Shown here piece after piece: positions 52,903 through 64,000 of a stretch of DNA of 64,000 bases. The position numbers and the translations under genes were made by a program. The stretch is taken from contig NW_027195377.1 in assembly GCF_038502225.1 (NCBI RefSeq), positions 91,001-155,000 of the forward strand. The letters run 5' to 3'. The DNA is from Cherax quadricarinatus (taxonomy: Eukaryota > Arthropoda > Malacostraca > Decapoda > Parastacidae). The notes under the pieces are model-generated. The model was not told the origin of the DNA. It saw only the letters and a list, made by a program, of their open reading frames with translations, and did not search any database. The first letter of the stretch is position 1. Every line of letters begins with the position of its first letter.

Positions 52903-54414
52903 AAACCTTTGCATTTTCTCTAATTTCTTGACGTGCTTGATCAAGTGTGGGTTCCAAACAGGTGCTGCATACTATGGTATGGGCCTGACGTACACGGTGT
53001 ACAGTGTCTTGAAAGATTCCTTACTTAGGTATCGGAATGCTAATCTCAGGTTTGGCAGGCGCCCATATGCTGCAGCAGTTATCTGGTTGACGTGTGCTTC
53101 CGGAGACGTGTCCGGTGTTATACTCACGCCAAGATCTTTCTCCTTGAGCGAGGTTTGCAGTCGTTGGCGACCTAGCCTATATTCTGTCTGCGGTCTTCTT
53201 TGCCCTTCTCCAATCTTCATGACTTTGCATTTGGCAGGGTTGAATTCGAGAAGCCAGTTGCTGGAGCACGTGTCCAGCCTGTTCAGGTCACTTTAAAGGC
53301 CTGCCTTTGAAGTATCAAGGTCACTTAGCAGCTTCTTGACCTCCTCCTCCAGCACTTGTTGGTGTATTCCCTGCTGGTGTCTCCGTCTGTTCTGCCCTCC
53401 CAGAGTCCTTCCTGTCTCCACTGTCAATACTTCCTTAAACCTCTTGTTGAGCTCCTCACATACCTCTTGATCGTTTCTTGTGACTTCTCCACCATCTTTC
53501 CTCAACCTGATCACCTGGTCTTTGACTGTTGTCTTTCTCCTAATGTGGCTATACAGCAGTTTCGGGTCAGACTTGATTTTTGATGCTATGTCGTTTTCAT
53601 ACTGTCTCTGGGCCTCCCTCCTTATCTGTGCATACTCGTTTCTGACTCTTCGACTGATCTCCTTATTTTCCTGTGTCCTTTGCCTTCTGTACCTCTTCCA
53701 TTCTCTAATTCACTTAGTTTTTGCCTCTCTACACCTTCGGGTAAACCAAGGACTCACTTTGGTCTTCCCATTAATTCTGTTGCCCTTGAGAACAAACCTT
53801 TCCTCTGCCTCCTTGCATTTTGTTGTTATATATTCCATCATTTCGTTTACTGACTTTCCTACCAGTTCTCTGTCCCACTAAACCTCCCTCAGGAAGTTCC
53901 TCATACCTGTGTAGTTCCCCCTTTTATAGTTTGGCTTTTCCCAATCTACTCCTGTTACCCTCTCCACTTGCAGTTCCACTATGTAATCAAAACACAGAAC
54001 CACGTGATCGCTAGCTCCAAGGGGCCTCTCATATGTGATGTCCTCAATGTCTGAACTGCTCAGGGTGAACACAAGATCCAGTCTTGCTGGTTCATCCTCC
54101 TCTCTCTCTCTGGTAGTGTCCCTGACGTGTTGATGCATGAGGTTTTCCAGTACCACATCCATCATCTTGGCTCTCCATGTGTCAGGACCACCGTGAGGCT
54201 CCAGGTTTTTCCCAGTCAATCTCCCTATGGTTGAAATCACCCATAACCAGTAACTTTGCTCTGCACAATTGAGCTCTTCGTGCCAACTCTGCCAATGCGT
54301 CCACCATCGCTCTGTTGTTCTCTTCATATTCCTCTCTTGGCCTCCTGCAGTTCTATGGTGGGTTATACATCACTGCAATGACTACCTTATGTTCCCCAGA
54401 CTGAATTGTAGCTA
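52903..54414 (-). mobile_element. CR1/Jockey-superfamily element, family C, internally deleted
   Basis: On the minus strand 54330-53878 encodes endonuclease (TWRAKMMDVVLENLMHQHV, RLDLVFTLSS, GASDHVVLCFDY), 53514-53293 the linker before RT (VTRNDQEVCEELNKRFKEVL, KLLSDLDTSKAG), and 53283-52972 the RT C-terminus (DLNRLDTCSSNWLLEFN, KCKVMKIG, LGVSITPDTSPEAHVNQI). The RT core between linker and C-terminal part is missing at about 53290. CAGGTGTGGTCA borders both ends, which is either a target duplication or the satellite itself. Confidence 0.82.
52972..54327 (-). pseudogene. Family C ORF2, RT core deleted
   Basis: Three minus-strand segments (53878-54327, 53293-53877 in shifting frames, 52972-53290). 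The SDH box of the endonuclease (GASDHVVL) is intact. No YADD or FADD box remains because the sequence passes directly from DLDTSKAG to SDLNRLDTC. The remnant cannot reverse-transcribe. Confidence 0.8.
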
Positions 54415-57400
54415 CAGGTGTGGTCATAGTCAGGTGTGATCATAGTGATGTGTGGTCATAGAGGTGTGATCATAGTGAGGTGTGGTCATAGTGAGGTGTG
54501 GTCATAGTGAGGTGTGGTCATAGTGAGGTGTGGTCATAGTGAGGTGTGGTCATAGTGAGGTGTGGTCATAGTGAGGTGTGGTCATAGTGAGGTGTGGTCA
54601 TAGTGAGGTGTGGTCATAGTGAGGTGTGGTCATAGTGAGGTGTGGTCATAGTGAGGTGTGGTCATAGTGAGGTGTGGTCATAGTGAGGTGTGGTCATAGT
54701 GAGGTGTGGTCATAGTGATGTGTGGTCATAGTGAGGTGTGGTCATAGTGAGGTGTGGTCATAGTGAGGTGTGGTCATAGTGAGGTGTGGTCATAGTGAGG
54801 TGTGGTCATAGTGAGGTGTGGTCATAGTGAGGTGTGGTCATAGTGAGGTGTGGTCATAGTGAGGTGTGGTCATAGTGAGGTGTGGTCATAGTGAGGTGTG
54901 GTCATAGTGAGGTGTGTTCATAGTGAGGTGTGGTCATAGTGAGGTGTGGTCATAGTGAGGTGTGGTCATAGTGAGGTGTGATCATAGTGAGGTGTGGTCA
55001 TAGTGAGGTGTGGTCATAGTGAGGTGTGGTCATAGTGAGGTGTGGTCATAGTGAGGTGTGGTCATAGTGAGGTGTGGTCATAGTGAGGTGTGGTCATAGT
55101 GAGGTGTGGTCATAGTGAGGTGTGGTCATAGTGAGGTGTGGTCATAGTGAGGTGTGGTCATAGTGAGGTGTGGTCATAGTGAGGTGTGGTCATAGTGAGG
55201 TGTGGTCATAGTGAGGTGTGGTCATAGTGTGGTCATAGTGAGTGGTCATAGTGAGGTGTGGTCATAGTGAGGTGTTGTCATAGTGAGGTGTGGTCATAGT
55301 GAGGTGTGGTCATAGTGATGTGTGGTCATAGTGAGGTGTGGTCATAGTGAGGTGAGGTCATAGTGAGGTGAAGTCATAGTGAGGTGTGGTCATAGTAAGG
55401 TGTGGTCATATTGAGGTGTGGTCATATTGAGGTGTAGTCATAGTGTGTGGTCATAGTGAGGTGTGGTCATAGTGAGGTGTGGTCATAGTGAGGTGTGGTT
55501 ATAGTGAGGTGTGGTCATAGTGAGGTGTGTGGTCAGAGTGAGGTGTGGTCATAGTGAGGTGTGGTCATAGTGAGGTGTGGTCATAGTGAGGTGTGGTCAT
55601 AGTGAGGTGTGGTCAAAGTGAGGTGTGTCATAGTCATAATGAGGTGTGGTCATAGTGAGGTGTGGTCATAGTGAGGTGTGGTCATAGTGAGGTGTGGTCA
55701 TAGTGAGGTGTGGTCATAGTGAGGTGTGGTCATAGTGAGGTGTGGTCATAGTGAGGTGTGGTCATAGTGAGGTGTGGTCATAGTGAGGTGTGGTCATAGT
55801 GAGGTGTGGTCATAGTGAGGTGTGGTCATAGTGAGGTGTGGTCATAGTGAGGTGTGGTCATAGTGAGGTGTGGTCATAGTGAGGTGTGGTCATAGTGAGG
55901 TGTGGTCATAGTCATGTGTGGTCATAGTGAGGTGTGGTCATAGTGAGGTGAGGTCATAGTGAGGTGTGATCATAGTGAGGTGTGGTCATAGTGAGGTGTG
56001 GTCATAGTGAGGTGTGTCATAGTGAGGTGTGGTCATAGTGAGGTGTGGTCATAGTGAGGTGTGGTCATAGTGAGGTGTGGTCATAGTGAGGTGTGGTCAT
56101 AGTGAGGTGTGGTCATAGTGAGGTGTGGTCATAGTGAGGTGTGGTCATAGTGAGGTGTGGTCATAGTGAGGTGTGGTCATAGTGAGGTGTGGTCATAGTG
56201 AGGTGTGGTCATAGTGAGGTGTGGTCATAGTGAGGTGTGGTCATAGTGAGGTGTGGTCATAGTGAGGTGTGGTCATAGTGAGGTGTGGTCATAGTGAGGT
56301 GTGGTCATAGTGAGGTGTGGTCATAGTGAGGTGTGGTCATAGTGAGGTGTGGTCATAGTGAGGTGTGGTCATAGTGAGGTGTGGTCATAGTGAGGTGTGG
56401 TCATAGTGAGGTGTGGTCATAGTGAGGTGTGGTCATAGTGAGGTGTGGTCATAGTGAGGTGTGGTCATAGTGAGGTGTGGTCATAGTGAGGTGTGGTCAT
56501 AGTGAGGTGTGGTCATAGTGAGGTGTGGTCATAGTGAGGTGTGGTCATAGTGAGGTGTGGTCATAGTGAGGTGTGGTCATAGTGAGGTGTGGTCATAGTG
56601 AGGTGTGGTCATAGTGAGGTGTGGTCATAGTGAGGTGTGGTCATAGTGAGGTGTGGTCATAGTGAGGTGTGGTCATAGTGAGGTGTGGTCATAGTGAGGT
56701 GTGGTCATAGTGAGGTGTGGTCATAGTGAGGTGTGGTCATAGTGAGGTGTGGTCATAGTGAGGTGTGTCATAGTGAGGTGTGGTCATAGTGAGGTGTGTC
56801 ATAGTGTGTGTGGTCATAGTGAGGTGTGGTCATAGTGAGGTGTGGTCATAGTGAGGTGTGGTCATAGTGAGGTGTGGTCATAGTGAGGTGTGGTCATAGT
56901 GAGGTGTGGTCATAGTGAGGTGTGTTCATAGTGAGGTGTGGTCATAGTGAGGTGAGGTCATAGTGAGGTGAGGTCATAGTGATTTGTTGTCATAGTGAGG
57001 TGTGGTCATAGTGAGGTGTGGTCATAGTGAGGTGTGGTCATTGTGAGGTGTGGTCATAGTGAGGTGTGGTCATAGTGAGGTGTTGTCATAGTGAGGTGTG
57101 TTCATAGTGAGGTGTGTTCATAGTGAGGTGTGGTCATAGTCATGTGTGGTCATAGTGAGGTGTGGTCATAGTGAGGTGTGGTCATAGTGAGGTGTGGTCA
57201 TAGTGAGGTGTTGTCATAGTGATGTGTGGTCATAGTGATGTGTGGTCATAGTGAGGTGTGGTCATAGTGAGGTGTGGTCATAGTGAGGTGTGGTCATAGT
57301 GAGGTGTGGTCATAGTGAGGTGTGGTCATAGTGAGGTGTCATAGTGAGGTGTGGTCATAGTGAGGTGTGGTCATAGTGAGGTGTGGTCATAGTGAGGTGT

Positions 57401-60400
57401 GGTCATAGTGAGGTGTGGTCATAGTGAGGTGTGGTCATAGTGAGGTGTGGTCATAGTGAGGTGTGGTCATAGTGAGGTGTGGTCATAGTGAGGTGTGGTC
57501 ATAGTGAGGTGTGGTCATAGTGAGGTGTGGTCATAGTGAGGTGTGGTCATAGTGAGGTGTGGTCATAGTGAGGTGTGGTCATAGTGAGGTGTGGTCATAG
57601 TGAGGTGTGGTCATAGTGAGGTGTGGTCATAGTGAGGTGTGGTCATAGTGAGGTGTGGTCATAGTGAGGTGTGGTCATAGTGAGGTGTGGTCATAGTGAG
57701 GTGTGGTCATAGTGAGGTGTGGTCATAGTGAGGTGTGGTCATAGTCATATTGACGTGTGGTCATAGTGAGGTGTGGTCATATTGAGGTGTGGTCATAGTG
57801 AGGTGTGGTCATAGTGAGGTGTGGTCATAGTGAGGTGTGGTCATAGTGAGGTGTGGTCATAGTGAGGTGTGGTCATAGTGAGGTGTGGTCATAGTGAGGT
57901 GTGGTCATAGTGAGGTGTGGTCATAGTGAGGTGTGGTCATAGTGAGGTGTGGTCATAGTGAGGTGTGGTCATAGTGAGGTGTGGTCATAGTGAGGTGTGG
58001 TCATAGTGAGGTGTGGTCATAGTGAGGTGTGGTCATAGTGAGGTGTGGTCATAGTGAGGTGTGGTCATAGTGAGGTGTGGTCATAGTGAGGTGTGGTCAT
58101 AGTGAGGTGTGGTCATAGTGAGGTGTGGTCATAGTGAGGTGTGGTCATAGTGAGGTGTGGTCATAGTGAGGTGTGGTCATAGTGAGGTGTGGTCATAGTG
58201 AGGTGTGGTCATAGTGAGGTGTGGTCATAGTGAGGTGTGTTCATAGTGAGGTGTGGTCATAGTGAGGTGTGGTCATAGTGATGTGTGGTCATAGTGAGGT
58301 GTGGTCATAGTGAGGTGTGGTCATAGTGAGGTGTGGTCATAGTGAGGTGTGGTCATAGTGAGGTGTGGTCATAGTGAGGTGTGGTCATAGTGAGGTGTGG
58401 TCATAGTGAGGTGTGGTCATAGTGAGGTGTGGTCATAGTGAGGTGTGGTCATAGTGAGGTGTGGTCATAGTGAGGTGTGGTCATAGTGAGGTGTGGTCAT
58501 AGTGAGGTGTGGTCATAGTGAGGTGTGGTCATAGTGAGGTGTGGTCATAGTGAGGTGTGGTCATAGTGAGGTGTGGTCATAGTGAGGTGTGGTCATAGTG
58601 TGGTCATAGTGAGGTGTGGTCATAGTGAGGTGTGTCATAGTGAGGTGTGGTCATAGTGATGTGTGGTCATAGTGAGGTGTGGTCATAGTGAGGTGTGGTC
58701 ATAGTGAGGTGTGGTCATAGTGAGGTGTGGTCATAGTGAGGTGTGGTCATAGTGAGGTGTGGTCATAGTGAGGTGTGGTCATAGTGAGGTGTGGTCATAG
58801 TGAGGTGTGGTCATAGTGAGGTGTGGTCATAGTGAGGTGTGGTCATAGTGAGGTGTGGTCATAGTGAGGTGTGGTCATAGTGAGGTGTGGTCATAGTGAG
58901 GTGTGGTCATAGTGAGGTGTGGTCATAGTGAGGTGTGGTCATAGTGAGGTGTTGTCATAGTGAGGTGTGGTCATAGTGAGGTGTTGTCATAGTGAGGTGT
59001 GTTCATAGTGAGGTGTGTTCATAGTGAGGTGTGGTCATAGTGAGGTGTGGTCATAGTGAGGTGTGGTCATAGTGAGGTGTGGTCATAGTGAGGTGTGGTC
59101 ATAGTGAGGTGTGGTCATAGTGAGGTGTGGTCATAGTGAGGTGTGGTCATAGTGAGGTGTGGTCATAGTGAGGTGTGGTCATAGTGAGGTGTGGTCATAG
59201 TGAGGTGTGGTCATAGTGAGGTGTGGTCATAGTGAGGTGTGGTCATAGTGAGGTGTGGTCATAGTGAGGTGGTGTCATAGTGAGGTGTGGTCATAGTGAG
59301 GTGTGGTCATAGTGAGGTGTGGTCATAGTGAGGTGTGGTCATAGTGAGGTGTGGTCATAGTGAGGTGTGGTCATAGTGAGGTGTGGTCATAGTGAGGTGT
59401 GGTCATAGTGAGGTGTGGTCATAGTGAGGTGTGGTCATAGTGAGGTGTGGTCATAGTGAGGTGTGGTCATAGTGAGGTGTGGTCATAGTGAGGTGTGGTC
59501 ATAGTGAGGTGTGGTCATAGTGAGGTGTGGTCATAGTGAGGTGTGGTCATAGTGAGGTGTGGTCATAGTGAGGTGTGGTCATAGTGAGGTGTGGTCATAG
59601 TGAGGTGTGGTCATAGTGAGGTGTGGTCATAGTGAGGTGTGGTCATAGTGAGGTGTGGTCATAGTGAGGTGTGGTCATAGTGAGGTGTTGTCATAGTGAG
59701 GTGTGGTCATAGTGAGGTGTGGTCATAGTGAGGTGTGGTCATAGTGAGGTGTGGTCATAGTGAGGTGTGGTCATAGTGAGGTGTGGTCATAGTGAGGTGT
59801 GGTCATAGTGAGGTGTGGTCATAGTGAGGTGTGGTCATAGTGAGGTGTGGTCATAGTGAGGTGTGGTCATAGTGAGGTGTGGTCATAGTGAGGTGTGGTC
59901 ATAGTGAGGTGTGGTCATAGTGAGGTGTGGTCATAGTGAGGTGTGGTCATAGTGAGGTGTGGTCATAGTGAGGTGTGGTCATAGTGAGGTGTGGTCATAG
60001 TGAGGTGTGGTCATAGTGAGGTGTGGTCATAGTGAGGTGTGGTCATAGTGAGGTGTGGTCATAGTGAGGTGTGGTCATAGTGAGGTGTGGTCATAGTGAG
60101 GTGTGGTCATAGTGAGGTGTGGTCATAGTGAGGTGTTGTCATAGTGAGGTGTGGTCATAGTGAGGTGTGGTCATAGTGATGTGTGGTCATAGTGAGGTGT
60201 GGTCATAGTGAGGTGTGGTCATAGTGAGGTGTGGTCATAGTGAGGTGTGGTCATAGTGAGGTGTGGTCATAGTGAGGTGTGGTCATAGTGAGGTGTGGTC
60301 ATAGTGAGGTGTGGTCATAGTGAGGTGTGGTCATAGTGAGGTGTGGTCATAGTGAGGTGTGGTCATAGTGAGGTGTGGTCATAGTGAGGTGTGGTCATAG

Positions 60401-63400
60401 TGAGGTGTGGTCATAGTGAGGTGTGGTCATAGTGAGGTGTGGTCATAGTGAGGTGTGGTCATAGTGAGGTGTGGTCATAGTGAGGTGTGGTCATAGTGAG
60501 GTGTGGTCATAGTGAGGTGTGGTCATAGTGAGGTGTGGTCATAGTGAGGTGTGGTCATAGTGAGGTGTGGTCATAGTGAGGTGTGGTCATAGTGAGGTGT
60601 GGTCATAGTGAGGTGTGGTCATAGTGAGGTGTGGTCATAGTGAGGTGTGGTCATAGTGAGGTGTGGTCATAGTGAGGTGTGGTCATAGTGAGGTGTGGTC
60701 ATAGTGAGGTGTGGTCATAGTGAGGTGTGGTCATAGTGAGGTGTGGTCATAGTGAGGTGTGGTCATAGTGAGGTGTGGTCATAGTGAGGTGTGGTCATAG
60801 TGAGGTGTGGTCATAGTGAGGTGTGGTCATAGTGAGGTGTGGTCATAGTGAGGTGTGGTCATAGTGAGGTGTGGTCATAGTGAGGTGTGGTCATAGTGAG
60901 GTGTGTTCATAGTGAGGTGTGGTCATAGTGAGGTGTGGTCATAGTGATGTGTGGTCATAGTGAGGTGTGGTCATAGTGAGGTGTGGTCATAGTGAGGTGT
61001 GGTCATAGTGAGGTGTGGTCATAGTGAGGTGTGGTCATAGTGAGGTGTGGTCATAGTGAGGTGTGGTCATAGTGAGGTGTGGTCATAGTGAGGTGTGGTC
61101 ATAGTGAGGTGTGGTCATAGTGAGGTGTGGTCATAGTGAGGTGTGGTCATAGTGAGGTGTGGTCATAGTGAGGTGTGGTCATAGTGAGGTGTGGTCATAG
61201 TGAGGTGTGGTCATAGTGAGGTGTGGTCATAGTGAGGTGTGGTCATAGTGAGGTGTGGTCATAGTGAGGTGTGGTCATAGTGAGGTGTGGTCATAGTGAG
61301 GTGTGGTCATAGTGAGGTGTGGTCATAGTGAGGTGTGGTCATAGTGAGGTGTGGTCATAGTGAGGTGTGGTCATAGTGAGGTGTGGTCATAGTGAGGTGT
61401 GGTCATAGTGAGGTGTGGTCATAGTGAGGTGTGGTCATAGTGAGGTGTGGTCATAGTGAGGTGTGGTCATAGTGAGGTGTGGTCATAGTGAGGTGTGGTC
61501 ATAGTGAGGTGTGGTCATAGTGAGGTGTGGTCATAGTGAGGTGTGGTCATAGTGAGGTGTGGTCATAGTGAGGTGTGGTCATAGTGAGGTGTGGTCATAG
61601 TGAGGTGTGGTCATAGTGAGGTGTGGTCATAGTGAGGTGTGGTCATAGTGAGGTGTGGTCATAGTGAGGTGTGGTCATAGTGAGGTGTGGTCATAGTGAG
61701 GTGTGGTCATAGTGAGGTGTGGTCATAGTGAGGTGTGGTCATAGTGAGTCATAGTGAGGTGTGGTCATAGTGAGGTGTGGTCATAGTGAGGTGTGGTCAT
61801 AGTGAGGTGTTGGTCATAGTGAGGTGTGGTCATAGTGAGGTGTGGTCATAGTGAGGTGTGGTCATAGTGAGGTGTGGTCATAGTGAGGTGTGGTCATAGT
61901 GAGGTGTGGTCATAGTGAGGTGTGGTCATAGTGAGGTGTGGTCATAGTGAGGTGTGGTCATAGTGAGGTGTGGTCATAGTGAGGTGTGGTCATAGTGAGG
62001 TGTGGTCATAGTGAGGTGTGGTCATAGTGAGGTGTGGTCATAGTGAGGTGTGGTCATAGTGAGGTGTGGTCATAGTGAGGTGTGGTCATAGTGAGGTGTG
62101 GTCATAGTGAGGTGTGGTCATAGTGAGGTGTGGTCATAGTGAGGTGTGGTCATAGTGAGGTGTGGTCATAGTGAGGTGTGGTCATAGTGAGGTGTGGTCA
62201 TAGTGAGGTGTGGTCATAGTGAGGTGTGGTCATAGTGAGGTGTGGTCATAGTGAGGTGTGGTCATAGTGAGGTGTGGTCATAGTGAGGTGTGGTCATAGT
62301 GAGGTGTGGTCATAGTGAGGTGTGGTCATAGTGAGGTGTGGTCATAGTGAGGTGTGGTCATAGTGAGGTGTGGTCATAGTGAGGTGTGGTCATAGTGAGG
62401 TGTGGTCATAGTGAGGTGTGGTCATAGTGAGGTGTGGTCATAGTGAGGTGTGGTCATAGTGAGGTGTGGTCATAGTGAGGTGTGGTCATAGTGAGGTGTG
62501 GTCATAGTGAGGTGTGGTCATAGTGAGGTGTGGTCATAGTGAGGTGTGATCATAGTGAGGTGTGGTCATAGTGAGGTGTGGTCATAGTGAGGTGTGGTCA
62601 TAGTGAGGTGTGGTCATAGTGAGGTGTGGTCATAGTGAGGTGTGGTCATAGTGAGGTGTGGTCATAGTGAGGTGTGGTCATAGTGAGGTGTGGTCATAGT
62701 GAGGTGTGGTCATAGTGAGGTGTGGTCATAGTGAGGTGTGGTCATAGTGAGGTGTGGTCATAGTGAGGTGTGGTCATAGTGAGGTGTGGTCATAGTGAGG
62801 TGTTGTCATAGTGAGGTGTGGTCATAGTGAGGTGTGGTCATAGTGAGGTGTGGTCATAGTGAGGTGTGGTCATAGTGAGGTGTGGTCATAGTGAGGTGTG
62901 GTCATAGTGAGGTGTGGTCATAGTGAGGTGTGGTCATAGTGAGGTGTGGTCATAGTGAGGTGTGGTCATAGTGAGGTGTGGTCATAGTGAGGTGTGTTCA
63001 TAGTGAGGTGTGGTCATAGTGAGGTGTGGTCATAGTCATGTGTGGTCATAGTGAGGTGTGGTCATAGTGAGGTGAGGTCATAGTGAGGTGTGATCATAGT
63101 GAGGTGTGGTCATAGTGAGGTGTGGTCATAGTGAGGTGTGGTCATAGTGAGGTGTGGTCATAGTGAGGTGAGGTCATAGTGAGGTGTGGTCATAGTGAGG
63201 TGTGATCATAGTGAGGTGTGGTCATAGTGAGGTGTGGTCATAGTGAGGTGTGGTCATAGTGAGGTGTGGTCATAGTGAGGTGTGGTCATAGTGAGGTGTG
63301 GTCATAGTGAGGTGTGGTCATAGTGAGGTGAGGTCATAGTGAGGTGTGGTCATAGTGAGGTGTCATCATAGTGAGGTGTGGTCATAGTGAGGTGTGGTCA

Positions 63401-64000
63401 TATTGAGGTGGGGTCATAGTGAGGTGTGGTCATAGTGAGGTGTGGTCATAGTGAGGTGTGGTCATAGTGAGGTGTGGTCATAGTGAGGTGTGGTCATAGT
63501 GAGGTGTTGTCATAGTGAGGTGTGGTCATAGTGAGGTGTTCTCATAGTGATGTGTGGTCATAGTGAGGTGTTGTCATAGTGAGGTGTGGTCATAGTGAGG
63601 TGTGGTCATAGTGAGGTGTGGTCATAGTGAGGTGAGGTCATAGTGAGGTGTGGTCATAGTGAGGTGTGATCATAGTGAGGTGTGGTCATAGTGAGGTGTG
63701 GTCATAGTGAGGTGTGGTCATAGTGAGGTGTGGTCATAGTGAGGTGTGGTCATAGTGAGGTGTGGTCATAGTGAGGTGTGGTCATAGTGAGGTGTTGTCA
63801 TAGTGAGCTGTGTTCATAGTGAGCTGTGTTCATAGTGAGGTGTGGTCATAGTGAGGTGTCATAGTGAGGTGTGGTCATAGTGAGGTGTGGTCATAGTGAG
63901 GTGTGGTCATAGTGAGGTGTGGTCATAGTGAGGTGTGGTCATAGTGAGGTGTGGTCATAGTGAGGTGTGGTCATAGTGAGGTGTGGTCATAGTGAGGTGT
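54415..64000. repeat. 16-bp satellite array, about 600 copies, continues past window
   Basis: Unit GTGAGGTGTGGTCATA with strong strand bias (7 G and 1 C on the plus strand). Most units are identical; variants such as gatgtgtgg, gtgttgtcata, gtgttcata, and 1- to 6-bp deletions are scattered. The first units (54415-54480) are most diverged. No ORF. The array is still running at the last base of the window. Confidence 0.97.

Noticed and set aside
54415..64000. Telomeric repeat
   Set aside because: The 16-bp unit is not TTAGG or a known telomere motif, and its register contains retroelement insertions at the edge. An interstitial or centromere-type satellite fits better.

Overview
The window looks like intergenic, repeat-dominated DNA from an arthropod, most likely a decapod crustacean. 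That is an inference from the repeat families (RTE with a (TAA)-rich tail, an I-clade element ending in (TAA)n, CR1-type elements with 8-bp 3' tails, a tRNA-derived SINE, simple satellites); no species-diagnostic host gene is present. The only plausible host coding region is a C2H2 zinc-finger ORF (11586-12500). Nearly everything else is a transposable element or a tandem repeat, often nested two or three deep.

Left part (1-8.1 kb): a 5'-truncated RTE-like retrotransposon on the minus strand is split at a TTAA by a 3.25-kb piggyBac element, which itself carries a TA-flanked MITE. Next come a pogo/Tigger-like remnant and a minus-strand CR1-like element (family A) lying in a CTGA repeat. 8.7-11.5 kb holds four unrelated tandem arrays (20, 46, 38 and 26 bp units), followed by the zinc-finger ORF.

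Middle (12.6-29 kb): an old I-like fragment, then a CR1/L2-like element (family B, whose ORF1 has an SGNH-esterase domain). Family B is cut once by a full-length I-clade element (copy 1, 16186-22790, 12-bp target duplication, intact 1233-aa EN-RT-RNase H protein) and again by a family A element (24123-26294). Beyond it lie chimeric I-like fragments, a SINE and a Penelope-like terminus.

29.8-48.3 kb: I-clade copy 2 (29861-42862, 12-bp target duplication) contains a SINE in its 5'UTR and a 6.15-kb Ty3/Gypsy-type element in ORF2. The Gypsy-type element has the unusual order gag-protease-integrase-RT-RNase H (Gmr1-like), and both of its ends derive from the same LTR end. I-clade copy 3 (42932-48321) is interrupted by a family A 3' fragment and truncated onto an inverted family B fragment.

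Right part (49.7-64 kb): mostly unrecognised DNA with small repeats and a second Penelope-like terminus, then a 16-bp satellite. A third CR1-type element (family C) sits inside the satellite's diverged edge. The array then runs about 9.6 kb to the window end.

The elements form a readable relative chronology of insertions. No operon, CRISPR array or bacterial signal is present.
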